Below, in pieces: positions 22,231 through 33,299 of a stretch of 64,000 nucleotides of DNA. Source of the stretch: Heterobilharzia americana (taxonomy: Eukaryota > Platyhelminthes > Trematoda > Strigeidida > Schistosomatidae). The notes beneath the pieces were generated by a model that worked only from the letters and a program-made list of their open reading frames with translations, searched no databases and was not told the DNA's origin. Every line of letters starts with the position of its first letter. Position 1 is the stretch's first letter. A program made the position numbers and the translations under genes. The stretch lies in contig OX104128.1 in assembly GCA_944470555.2 (NCBI GenBank), forward strand, positions 61,077,257 through 61,141,256. Reading direction: 5' to 3'.

Positions 22231-22661
22231 TGTAGTGCACCTTCCTGGCACCAAAATATAACTAGGGCTAAAATAAATAGTTTAAATTAAATTAACTAAA
22301 TAAATCTCTAGCTTGCCTCCGGATGCTTAGGGTGTTTTAAGTTTTGTTTTAACGAGCATGCATCCGAGCAGGCTTGGACGCCATTTTGCGCTCCATTGTG
22401 CTGATTACCACGCACGTACTCCGAGTCCCTAGTTCAGCCTTACAAGCCAGATAAGTTGATTAAACTTTTCCCTCATTCATTATTATTACATTTACCTTAA
22501 ATACATAGCTCCTTTAAATACATTGCGTATCAGTTCTTTTGATTTGTGTTTTGTTATCAGTACTTACACGTTAGGTAAAGTACTGGTTAAGCAGGTACTA
22601 GAGCACATCAAGTTAAGTAGGGTTGATCAAGCGTTACGGAATTGTAACACGCATCCCTACA
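22231..22661 (+). repeat. 3' LTR of the gypsy element
   Basis: 431 bp, TGTAG...CTACA, paired with 16990-17421 (see that entry for the three differences). Confidence 0.95.
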
Positions 22662-22665
22662 CACA
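22662..22665. repeat. Right target-site duplication of the gypsy element (CACA)
   Basis: Pairs with 16986-16989. With four bases a chance match is possible, but it sits exactly at both LTR ends. Confidence 0.75.
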
Positions 22666-25600
22666 TTAAGCAACCCCTCTGGATATACACGCTGGGGCTT
22701 GTTCTCTGTGGAACAAGTTGCTTTAACTAAATTTTACACATAAGATTCAGGGCACCAGCACTCCTAGTGATGTGGAGTGAACGAGCTGAAAGTTGTACTT
22801 GGTTCATGGCATGAAAAATGTCGAAGAAGTCCTTTGAACTGAAACGTTTTGGAACTTATTACCGCCGGATCGCCCGATTATCAGTGCTCCAATAATGTCA
22901 AGATACGAAACTCTTTTGACGGTAGATGAACTAAGAAGTTTGAATGGTTTTGTTCTCAGCGTTTAGCTAAACAAGTGACGAAAAGGAAGAAACCTGTAAA
23001 CTCTTGGGTCGACTTGTATGGGAACAACTCATCAATGCAGTCTCTCCACTGCTGTATGGCATATGGCTTTGTTAACTGGAAAACGGTCTTTCGTGAATAT
23101 ATTTATTGAATAATGCTACATAATTCAACACGGATCATACCGTAAACTCTACATGCCAATCGCCATCCATTTGGTGGTGATTTTATAAATCATATTTGGG
23201 CACAATTGTTACCGTGACCATTTGATATACACTCCAGCCATACATGTCACGGAATATGAGCGTTTCACTTAAGTTGGAATGAAATCATAAATTGGCTGAT
23301 ACTTGGCCATCATGCTGAACCGGTGAACTGGTGACAAAGCCAACCAATATACTACCAGATGAACAAGTAGAATCCTACCATTTCGTTGACTGAGAAGTTG
23401 GACGCACGTGCAAACGTCGAGCTTCGTCCCGCTTAAATAGCGGATTGAAGGCCCCTTGGGTTTCTTCTACGGTAGCAGGAAACATTTTTACGTTCAGAGT
23501 GCAACTATTCTTTACCTGACTTAGAGGTATGGGGTAATAAGACGGAAGGGACGCAGCGTTCATTCTTATCCAGATACAGAGGTATCCGTGCTCTAAGACT
23601 GTGAGGAAGCCCTTGAAGTCGCATCTTCTCCGAAGCTGCATTCAGGGTAGATACTCAGCGTATTTTCGAAAGCGCCCAGCAAAAAAGCTGTTAGCTCTCA
23701 AACGGGTAGAGAATTCCATTGTCTTATAGTTCTAAATGAGAAAAAGTTGGCATGGACGTTAGTTTTTGCTCCTCTATACTCTGCCAGCAGAACGTGAAGC
23801 GATCAGCGCGGGTATCACTGAGAACTAGGACCGTCCTGTTGGGGTGTGAAGAATCACAGTAAATGCGAAATACCACTGTCGCGTTCCCACCTAGCAGCTT
23901 ATAAATTACAGAGCGCAGATAAAAAGATTACGATCAACCTTCGTCAAGTTTTCCTGTGTCCCGATCACCTTCTCGGGGACTTTTCTTCGTGCTCGTGTCA
24001 AAGTTATTATACGGCCTTCTAAGTCCAGAAGAATAATTATTGGCTCCTTCGATATGTAAACCTATATGTTCACTGTTCCGAACAAATTTAGAACTGACTG
24101 CCAGTTAATATTTCAGAACAGAACCCGGCAACACCATACCCTCCTATCTCTTCAGAGAAATTGCTTGCTAATGATCCGTACAAAGAGACCCGAAGAGTTT
24201 CTGTCGTGCCTAATTTGTGAAGCAGTTGCATATCCTACGGCGTGTATAATATTTAGCAAACCTGCTTGATCTATGGACGCAATCCTAGATCCCCCTGCAA
24301 ACAGTGGGACCACATCTTTGGAATCCCGTCATTGAATGGTATGAAAGTCCTCTTGGAGAACAGAAACACCCTTCCGCGTACCTTTTCTTCACAAATATGG
24401 GGGGCATCCTACCTATCAAGGACAAGGTGGTCATAGAAAGAGGCCAAACCATTGATAAATACAACAAACATTACAACTCAGGAATGAGCTTCTGAGGGGA
24501 CATCAGGAACCGTTTCGATCAGAACTACCTATCTTGAAAATTTGCCATCCATTAGAGAGATAAATTTTGAGCTGTCGAAATGTCTGTTACGTTATACCCA
24601 CGGGCTGTAGCTTTATGCATAGTACCCAAAAGACAAATCCATAGGAGGTTCAAGAAAAGTCCAACACTTTTATGTGATCAGACCGATTTTCCCATTGAAT
24701 AGGTCCAACCATTCCTGTCAGTCTATATATTATTGCTACAAGATCTCTCACGCAAAAGGCCACGCTGTGAATCAGATATAACCGAGTTCCTTGGCAAGTA
24801 AACGGATAAGTGAATAAATAAGTATTTTATTCTCAACTTAAGAGTTTAACATGAGAAAAACCGGTTTATAGGCGCCACCATGTTGACAATGTTTAAGAAA
24901 TCTCCAGTAGTTGAGTTGTCCTGAGTGATACAGAAGGTGTCGCATCAGGGTCTATCATGATATCAAAAGTGACTGCAGGTTGTAAGAAGGTTATGGTAAG
25001 GCGCTGATTAAACAACCACTTTGTACATCACTTTCGAAACGGGAAGAGAAAGATATTCATCTGTAGTTCGAAACCTGCTACCATATTCGTGTGCGAAATC
25101 ACCACGCTCCATTCTTGGTGGATGAAAAAACTACTTTTAAACAGGAAGTGACTAAAAAGCATTTCATTTGAAAGCACAAAACCCTAGCAAAACCCTAGGA
25201 TGCCTCTAAGTGGATACCATGCAGTCATGTAAACACACGGGTAATAATCCTCTCGAAATTTCCATGGCTCTCGAAAATTGGAAGTTAACATGGCTTAGAC
25301 CCTAAGCACTTGAGGTTACCTGATCCCATGAAGGACGTGCTCCTATCTTTTCATGAAAGCCAGGCCGACAGTCAGCAGTTACTAATACTCTAGCCTCAAA
25401 ATTAGTGTAATGTAACGTTAAAGCACTGAGTGTTAGTATAATTGGTGAGCGGCTGTTTTTCTTGTTTATCATAGCTTAAAGAAATTCACCATTTCTCCCT
25501 GATGTTCTGCTCAGATGCTTTTTAATGTTTAGTCTATCATATCCGATTTGGTGATCCACATATAATGAATTCATTCACACAATTTGCAATGCCACATCAT

Positions 25601-26852
25601 TTGGGCACGCATTCTATAATTCGCAGCAGTTCTGTTCCCCAAACAAGCCTGGAAATACTGAATTTCAGTCGGATATAATAAATAAATGTTCGCTGGGGCT
25701 ATACTTTCAAGAGTTCTTCTTGATCGCCCCAAATAACCATGCTTTTGTCATTTCCAAATTCCCGTTTGTATCAAATGTACCGCCAACGCCATATTAATAA
25801 TAATATATTCCATACAGTATAGGTTACATGAAAGCAAACCGGCTTACAGGTTTGGTCGTTTCGGTAACGTGAACTGATTGTTATTTACAATGTCAAGCTA
25901 TACAGTATACACCGCTTTTCCCGGCACATAAAAGCCGCGTCAACAGAAGGAACGTTAACGCTTCGCAGATAGCAAAGAATTAAGCAGATAAACGTCAGCA
26001 TAATCGTTCATCATACCGAGGCAAGCTCAGTTCGAAAATGGTAGGTATTCAGCAATTGTTTGAACCATTGTATGTTCTTGAAGGCAGGGAGGGTAGTACA
26101 GCTGTGACCTTGGATGTTATGCGTTCGTTATGGATTTGGTGGCATGGTGCATGCTGGCAGATGCCACTACTCGGATTCCATGTGGATGAAAAATGAATAA
26201 CAAAAGCGAGCGGCGGGCGAACTTACAAGCAGGAGCACAGAAATATTACGCAGAAGTATATCGACTTTGTTACATAAAGGTGAGTTCACTGTACTCACTA
26301 CAAAGGTTACTTGAGGGGGCACCCAAAACCTACTGTTCAGGAGTAAGCCTAAGGGGAAGAAGATGAAGATGCATAGAAAGTAGTGGAAACTAAACTGAAG
26401 CTTATGTGTGGAAAACCAATGTGCGAAAGTTTAATGAAGTTATAAACACTTAAATAAACTTCGTGCTTTTTGCTGTAATGCCATATAACGTGCCACTTTT
26501 TATGTCGCACATCTTCCCGATAATTTTTGAGGAGTGGTTTCCTAGAAGTGGGTGATCGAGGTGAGATAATGCTGAGATAGACTACAGTGTAATCCTCCCG
26601 CCCCAATGAATCATTGACCGTTGAGTGTACTATGGTGGTAGGCTGAGTGATGAAGACAAGTTTGAGGGCTTGGGTACAGAGCACCCGTAAAGTGTCCCGA
26701 TAAACATGCTCTAACGGTTAATATTCGTGAACTAAGCAGACTGATAGCTGCTACCTTGACATGGCAGCCAGGCTCGCATATTACAATAACCCAACGGACA
26801 ACGCCCATGAAAGCTTGTTCCTTCTAGGTACTGCCATGCTGAAGAGGCCGGC
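22666..26852. other. No gene recognised
   Basis: Open frames here are short (for example 23375-23641 minus, 26349-26684 minus) and show no known domain. The sequence just right of the gypsy target duplication continues the sequence left of 16986. No repeats shared with the rest of the window were noticed. Confidence 0.5.
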
Positions 26853-28175
26853 GGGAAAGTGGTCGGGCAAAACGAAGTTATCATTAAAGCGTAAACCGTC
26901 GGCCGATGATGGTGGTCAGAGGGTGAAGCCTTACCGCTGACGAAGCGGTATTGTGATAGCAGTGAGGTGTTCTCCTTGGGTAAACAGCAGTGTCATGCCA
27001 GTGCTGTCTTCCTTATGGAAAGGGGGAGGTCAGAAAAGGTTGACCTCAGAAGGATCCCAATGTCACTTATGGCACACTGATAACCGCAGCAAGGATCCAT
27101 GGTTAGATTTGAAGGGGACGTCCCAGGGTCTAAAACCTGCCAAGAGGCCGTACGCGACCGACCTCGGGCAGATCTCTCTTGGGTCCTGCAGTCACACAGT
27201 ATTCCTTCTCTTTCAGATACCTCAAAGAGAACCGGTCTTTCATGGTGTGAGTAGACATGGAGCGCTAGCCGCCAGCACACTTTTGGTAGTACCAAATACC
27301 CGATGGAACACAACCTACCTTCCTCGACCAAGTTTTCTCCCTTGCCATTACTTCCGTACAACAATATTAAGCTCCTTATACTCTCCTCAACTTCTTATCT
27401 CGCGACCGCTACCAAGGATAGCAGAGGCCGAAACCCGGTTCCCTGCCTCCTCGGGCCCTGCCGCCGACTTACTGTACTAGAACTCTGCACCACAACGGAC
27501 GGCATACACCGCTTGTCTAAGATTAAGGAGTCCGTTGACATGGATGTACACTGTGCCTCTAAGGCACGTACACAGGACTTGGGTGTGTTTATTAAATTGA
27601 ATTCACCTGGCCATAGTAGTGGACCTTCAAAACTCACCTTACGGGCATCCAGAGACAGTGACTAGCTTTAGAGAACTCTCCGGTGTAGGCGACCGCTTGA
27701 CTGTAGAACAGGAAGTGTGCTTCTCTACCGGATTTCCGCCAACAACCGTCTGCGCGTTGTTCAGCCAAACGGATCGATCGCGACCAGAACAGGTTGTGCG
27801 ACCAAGCTATGTCTACTCTTAATGTCCGCCTACTCGTCCACCTACTACTGTTCGGACAATGCGAAGGATGAATTTTGTGGGAAACTGTCAACATTTATGC
27901 AAAAAGCAGAATGCAGGGTATTCCATGCACACTGAGCGGAAATCACAATATGTTTGGCCATCAGACATCTTGCACCCATAAAATGCAAGGTGATGCTCCA
28001 TGGCTGGCCCACCGCCAGTACTCTAAGCCTAAGGACAGGAAATGAGGTGGTGGATAATACTGACCACTTGACTTACTTATAAAGCTGCGTCAGCCCAAAG
28101 AGACTGGTTGTTTGTGAAATCTCTACTGGGATACAGAGGTCGGGTTTGGCATTCAACGACTGGCGCCACCCAACT
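26853..28175 (+). mobile_element. Decayed RTE-A copy with an internal deletion
   Basis: The plus strand carries the 5' leader of RTE-A: the frame at 26953-27480 starts IAVRCSPWVNSSVMPVLSSL, like the leader of the young copy at about 52.7 kb. The endonuclease start follows at about 27535-27660 (MDVHCASKARTQDLGV) and a piece at about 27840-27920 (KDEFCGKLSTFMQKAE). It then jumps to the C-terminal part of the reverse transcriptase at about 27990-28175 (DNTDHLTYL, then ISTGIQRSGLAFND). The central part is deleted. In this copy the junction after TYL is 57 nt long and stays in frame, unlike the young copies. Confidence 0.8.
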
Positions 28176-29574
28176 ACCTGCTTAGCGAAGTATGAGAATA
28201 CTGTGCCGTAGCCCGTTCTGTCTTGTTGTGATGCTGGGAGGCTTGATCGTTGAAAGTGGGGGATATGAAGTGATTGTAAGGGTTTTGGCCAGGTATATCC
28301 TTGTAGAAGCACTCACATTTGGTGGAACTGCAGTATGAATAATGCTGGTGTCTGATGAATTGTACTGGGCGCGATAGGTGGGCAGATTGACGAAATCGCG
28401 AATATTCATCGTCAGAGGTGACACAGACACATGTTGCGCATGACAAACCGCCGCCTACCTCATGTTGCTGGGTAGGCTGGATTAGCTTATAAAGCGGTTA
28501 AGGGCGGCCAGATCCGGTAGCGGAAGCAGTATATGGTGTCTGTGACTGCCGGTGTGAGCAGCGATCGGAGATATGCACTGCTTGGCTGGGGTTTTTCGAG
28601 AGGAGTGAATAGTTTAGAAGTCTTGGAGACACGGCCGAAAATCATTCGCAGTGGAAGAGTTATATTCACTCCCTGACGTCTTTCGAAGCTAAAATATTCA
28701 CACTTACCCTCATCGTCAGGTTGTTTGTTCTGTTACGATTTTAGCGACTTCGATATCACTCTTGATCCTCCCAGCTGTTGTCGTATACCATTATGTGACA
28801 ATATTGATTCTGTCTGTGTGTTGACTCCTGAAATGTTGCATAAATTTCTCTGAAGAAGTGGTAGTAGAGAAAATCTGAAACCCCTTGTTGTGTTGTGCTC
28901 TTAAAGCTTTTACTGTGGTTCTGGACAACCTTATCAGTGCTAAGTATAACGTGAACCGCCCAGCACAGAGAACACAACACAACCAAAGTCATCCACCTTA
29001 GCTACAAATATTTCCCACCTTTTCAAAAAGCTGAACCCCTTGAACAGCATACCTTTCTGAGGGAAGTGAAGGTCTGCGGTTCCGTTGATTTGAGTGAATG
29101 AAGCTTTTGCCGGAGCTTCTGACGCACCTAATCGATGATATGGATTGGAAGCGTACGGTGACTCCAATACTGTTTTTGCTATACGATAATACATTCCTCT
29201 TGTTGCTGCTCCAAGAAACTTCATAAGCTACCAACAAAAGATAGTTGCGGAATCTCACAGTTCCTTCTGTACTGTTGCTTCTTTTGTTGCTGAGCATCTG
29301 GGAGTTACCTGAGAAAGCGTCAATGTCACCTAAATCCCCAGACCTTATACGTGCTGACAACCATGACCCATTAATGTATACAGGATCCTGCGTGGTATAT
29401 CCTGAGTTGGTCGGCTCTATTGAAACTAACCAGGAGTAACATTTCCCACCGCTGCAAACAACCTTTGTAATTTTGGCCACCTCTGAAACTTCAAGCCATG
29501 AAAAGTGCCTTCAGATATCCCTACAGCAGTAGCAAGGGACGTAACCGCAAGATCGTGGAGATACCATCCCTTTG
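28176..29574. other. Unassigned; two overlapping minus-strand open frames
   Basis: Frames at 29480-28998 (160 codons, with a CSGGKCYSWLVSIEPTNSGY-like start) and 29224-28940 (94 codons) overlap on the minus strand. Neither has a domain I recognise. They could be two frames of one decayed protein. No splice sites or start context make a host gene convincing. The rest of the stretch shows nothing. Confidence 0.35.
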
Positions 29575-29844
29575 TTCCTATCCCGCCCGAATTTTATGAT
29601 CCCGAGAGAAACGTGGCTGTCATGGGATTTTAGCGACACTGAAGCGAATATGGTCGGTATTTGTACGTTCAGCAGAGACCAGGAAAACGATAAAAGAAGC
29701 GGGGTGGCGGTGTTTGTAAGCTACCGGTTTAGAAGTGAAGCGACTACTGACACTGTACCATCAGAGCTTACAGAGTCCGCCTGGTGCAACTTCATGGTGG
29801 AACGTGCCCAATGTCTGGTAAAAGGAGGCTATCGATCGCGTTAG
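29575..29844 (+). pseudogene. CR1-type endonuclease fragment
   Basis: 90 codons on the plus strand with IPRETWLSWDFSDTEANMVG (the ET-x-W catalytic block), TFSRDQENDKRSGVAVFV and LVKGGYRSR, matching the first part of CR1/Jockey endonucleases. The usual GG before VA has become SG. No reverse transcriptase follows. It is an isolated scrap of a family that is not CR1-A. Confidence 0.7.
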
Positions 29845-31886
29845 GAACATCGAACGGAGTCGAAGATCACTCCGAGTAATGTCTGCAATGGTGAAAATGG
29901 CTAAGGCCCGGGCTCCCAACCTATTGTGGGGCGTGCAACTTGAAGCCAGACGTTTAGCCGAAACCTACAAACCACTGTCAAAATTTAAGGCTAAATGAAG
30001 ATTCACAGTATCGGTCGTTGAAGGTCAGGTGAAAAGCCATCAAAACTGGGTTGCCTTCTAATCAAAAGTCGCCTGCTATCAGAACACTTTCGGGTTCAGA
30101 TTCTTAGCGTTGGCAGTTGTCACCTTGTGGCAGTGCTTGATCCAGCAATCAGTAGACAACTGTCAGCGTAGAGATTTACCCCATCGTTTTGAAATGGCAT
30201 AGCGATAAACCGGTGTCTATTGGTGGTTCCGTGGCGTTGGGATTGTGGTTCTGTAGCGCTCCTTACACTTCGTTGTGGTTTTCATCTGCTGTAAACTTTA
30301 TATTCACTGCTGACCGCAATCGAATGTACTCTTTGAATTCTGCCCGCTGGACATGCCCACCAGAGCGTTTGGAATGAAATTGTGACATGATTATGTGGAA
30401 ACTTAAAGAGTTCCGAAATCGTCATTGTGAGTTCTTTCGGTCTCCGAAGCTGTGGACATAAGGATTTGTGGTGAAATAGACGTTTATCCTGAGTAACGGG
30501 GGATTGTGAAGACGAATCAAACATGTCGGCTGCCTGTAACGGAAATTTGGGATTTTGCTCGACCTTGGTGCCACCACTGGTGAAAAAAGAAAGTATGGCT
30601 AAAAACGATCGAAACTTTAACGCTCTGTATACGTTGAAAGTTGGTACTTTCTTGGTCATTTCATGGCTCGTGGAATCTCCTGATGTTCTTAATCAAATTT
30701 AACGACCTCCCTTCCATACATCCAGGACCCGTGCAATCTTGTACATTTTCCAACATATACCAATGTGATGGTGCCTGTAAACTGGCCTCTCCCATGTTAA
30801 ACTACTAACATGAGGATAAGATATTTGTTTAGTTATTTATTTACACTTCTGCCACTGCCTTTTTGTTTGCTACGTTGTAGTTGTCCGTAGCAAACTGTCC
30901 AGAGCGTTAGCCATAAGCCCCCAGGTCCAACACTTCGTTATTCTCCGATCACCTCTGTGAACCAGTGAAGGATGTTACTAAGAGGGCGATCTCTGAAAAT
31001 TTCCTCATGGTGGCAGTGATACCTAGGAAGTGGACTACATGTCTGAAGCGAGCACCTCCTGAAGCTAAAAGTAAAGCATGGAACAAATACGGGCTCACAG
31101 AAAGGAGTTGGGTAACAATACGAAAAATTGGTCTCAAGGAACTGATGCAAAAGCAAGATATATGATAGGAGGTCGTTTCGGGCAAACCTTGCAGGAAAAT
31201 TAGAGCTAAACTCAGAAAGCTATACCGATTCATGACAGAGGGAAAATCCAATGACCCGGGGGGAATGCGACGTGAGAGGCTGGAATGGTGTGAACCTCTC
31301 TGGGCCAGGGAATGTCCAACCCGCGGCAAAATTTTTGATACACGACAGAATATCCCATCACCTAGTCCAAGTTACCACCTGCCAGAACCAATTCCAACAC
31401 TACATAATGCAGAGGAGTTGCATAAATTGCAGATAAACCCTGCAATGGTTCAGGGAATGCTGTCACAAAAAGAAGTTTACATGCTAGTAGAAACGCATCA
31501 TTCTGTCACCAATCCTCGAAGGAAGGAACAGATGGAACCGAAAGTGTTGTCGGCATATGGTGCTTGCGTCAGTGTTATCAGAAGGAATGGAAAGCCCGAC
31601 GGACCATTTGGCCAGGGAATGGCCAAAACAGAAAGAAGATTTGGCGTTCAGCACAGTTTCCACAGATGGGATTCTGCTTTCCTTAACTTTAAGTTGACCC
31701 TAGGATTGTTTTCAGGTTTGGTCGGCAGAGTTGAGAATAAAGTGCAGCATCATTTGGAAATGTAAATTCGTTGATCTGCTTTTATTTTTTGTCGCCTAGA
31801 AGTGGCTTTTGAATTAATTAAACTGTGACTTAACTTTCGGATAAACTGCAATGTGTGATGTGGGGCCTGTTTCTGCAAGTTCATTG
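29845..31886. other. No gene recognised; one unassigned 177-codon frame
   Basis: The plus-strand frame at 31232-31765 has 177 codons without a recognisable domain. A shorter frame at 30965-31165 is Lys/Arg-rich (KSKAWNKYGL) and may be a linker region of a retroelement, but this is weak. Nothing else was seen. Confidence 0.35.
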
Positions 31887-32908
31887 TCAAAAAAGTAAAA
31901 CTGACTTCATTGTTCAAGGGACTCCGTTAGACGCACCATGAATACAGAAGAAGGAACCATGGCGGATCCTGTACATTAATAAAAAGATAGGCCTCTCTGA
32001 GTTCACTGAAACGTCAACATATGCCGCATTAAGGACAATAAATATTAACCATTATAGTATAACGACGTCCTGATGAAATGCTTCATCCTTGTTTTTTCTG
32101 CCACGTCGGACACTCATTCACCATAGCTGTCATAACGCTTTGGATCGGAATTGGCCACCTGGCGAGCAATCTTTAATTTCCACTCAACTTCGATGCCGAC
32201 TCAAAGATTCCTCACCTGCGGGTAAGGGTTTGGATACTCTTCCTTTCTGTGTGCTGTTCACGGCCACAGTGGATGAAATGGCGCCAACCAATCATTCGGA
32301 AGTAGAAGATTGCACTGAATCCGTGATTCCTCGTAGCTTGGGATGATTAAGTGTCAAGAGGCTTCATTGAGGGATCTTCATGTGATGCCACGAGGACGTT
32401 CATCACAGGTTGCACACCAAGTTGGCAAACTTCGATGGCTTTCAAGCTGACTGAATTCCACTAGCAGGTATACTGCTGCAAAATTCGATCTAAAATACAT
32501 TTTGACGTTGCTGTCTCAATTCCGAACGTTACGGAAATAAGTCTACGCAACGCAAAGCAAAGTGACTGGTCAAAGAGATCGGGAGATAGCGCCCTAGATT
32601 TCTTGAACGTTTAGAAGTGGGTCTTACGCAAGGGTCGACCACTAATTATCCGTATCTGTTACATACTCACAAGTGTGGGACCAAGAAGGGACATAATAGA
32701 GTAGTCGGATGGAGTTGTATGTTTGATCGACAGTGCAAAAATAACCGATGCCTTCCGACTAGCTAACCGGGGATGCTGTACGAGTGCAGCAGCTTGACAT
32801 GACAACGTTCCAGATGAAATGAGTGCTTGATGCGTGTCTTTGGCCTACCAAGTCTGTTGAAACCATGAAGGTTGGCATCAATCTTGAATCTCATGAAGCC
32901 GCAGGCGA
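31887..32908. repeat. Right arm of the 1.02-kb inverted repeat
   Basis: Reverse complement of 9237-10258, spacer about 21.6 kb. Homology to the diverged repeat at 43920-44200 continues a little beyond 32908, while the left arm stops there. The right arm is therefore probably the older, complete context. Confidence 0.9.
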
Positions 32909-33299
32909 CCGATTGTCGGAATCGTTTATTCTCTGCAAGGCTATGTAGCAAATACTAATCAGAACGACGAAGGTTAACTTTTTATCCTCTGCTTACAGTT
33001 ATATTTGCTTCCCGCTACACACACTCGATATCCAATCTGGTTTTGCACGCTCTACCATTTTCAGTAATTTGACTGATCATTGTCTTATCTCTTTGAACAT
33101 GATTCTCAGTTTCACCAAGTGGTGGGTGGCTGGGGTACCGTTGTGTCATTGGCTATATGCCCAATCTAGAGGCAACGCTACGGCGTTTGTCACCGAAAAT
33201 CTGCTGTCAACCGTTTCGTAACTGAACGCAATTCATTTAATCAGCTGGGTGCGAGAATTGCTACCTACAACGGCACAACTATCTTCTTAACTCGAAAAT

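Larger units (their letters stand above)
16990..22661 (+). mobile_element. Young Ty3/gypsy LTR retrotransposon, CsRn1-like
   Basis: A complete 5.67-kb element: 432-bp 5' LTR, primer site, gag, pol (protease, reverse transcriptase, RNase H, integrase), polypurine tract and 431-bp 3' LTR. It is flanked by the 4-bp direct repeat CACA at 16986-16989 and 22662-22665. The LTRs differ by two substitutions and one 1-bp indel, so the insertion is recent. Three traits agree with the CsRn1/Boudicca clade of flukes: a 4-bp target duplication, a tRNA-Trp-like primer site and a C-x2-H-x9-C-x3-C Gag knuckle. No envelope gene is present. Four single-base frame breaks lie outside the natural Gag/Pol junction. 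Clade membership is inferred from these traits, not from a tree. Confidence 0.93.

Noticed and set aside
9237..32908. The inverted arms as terminal repeats of a Polinton/Maverick-like giant element
   Set aside because: No polymerase B, packaging ATPase, protease or capsid gene lies between them, the outer ends have no target duplication, and the repeat homology continues beyond the right arm.
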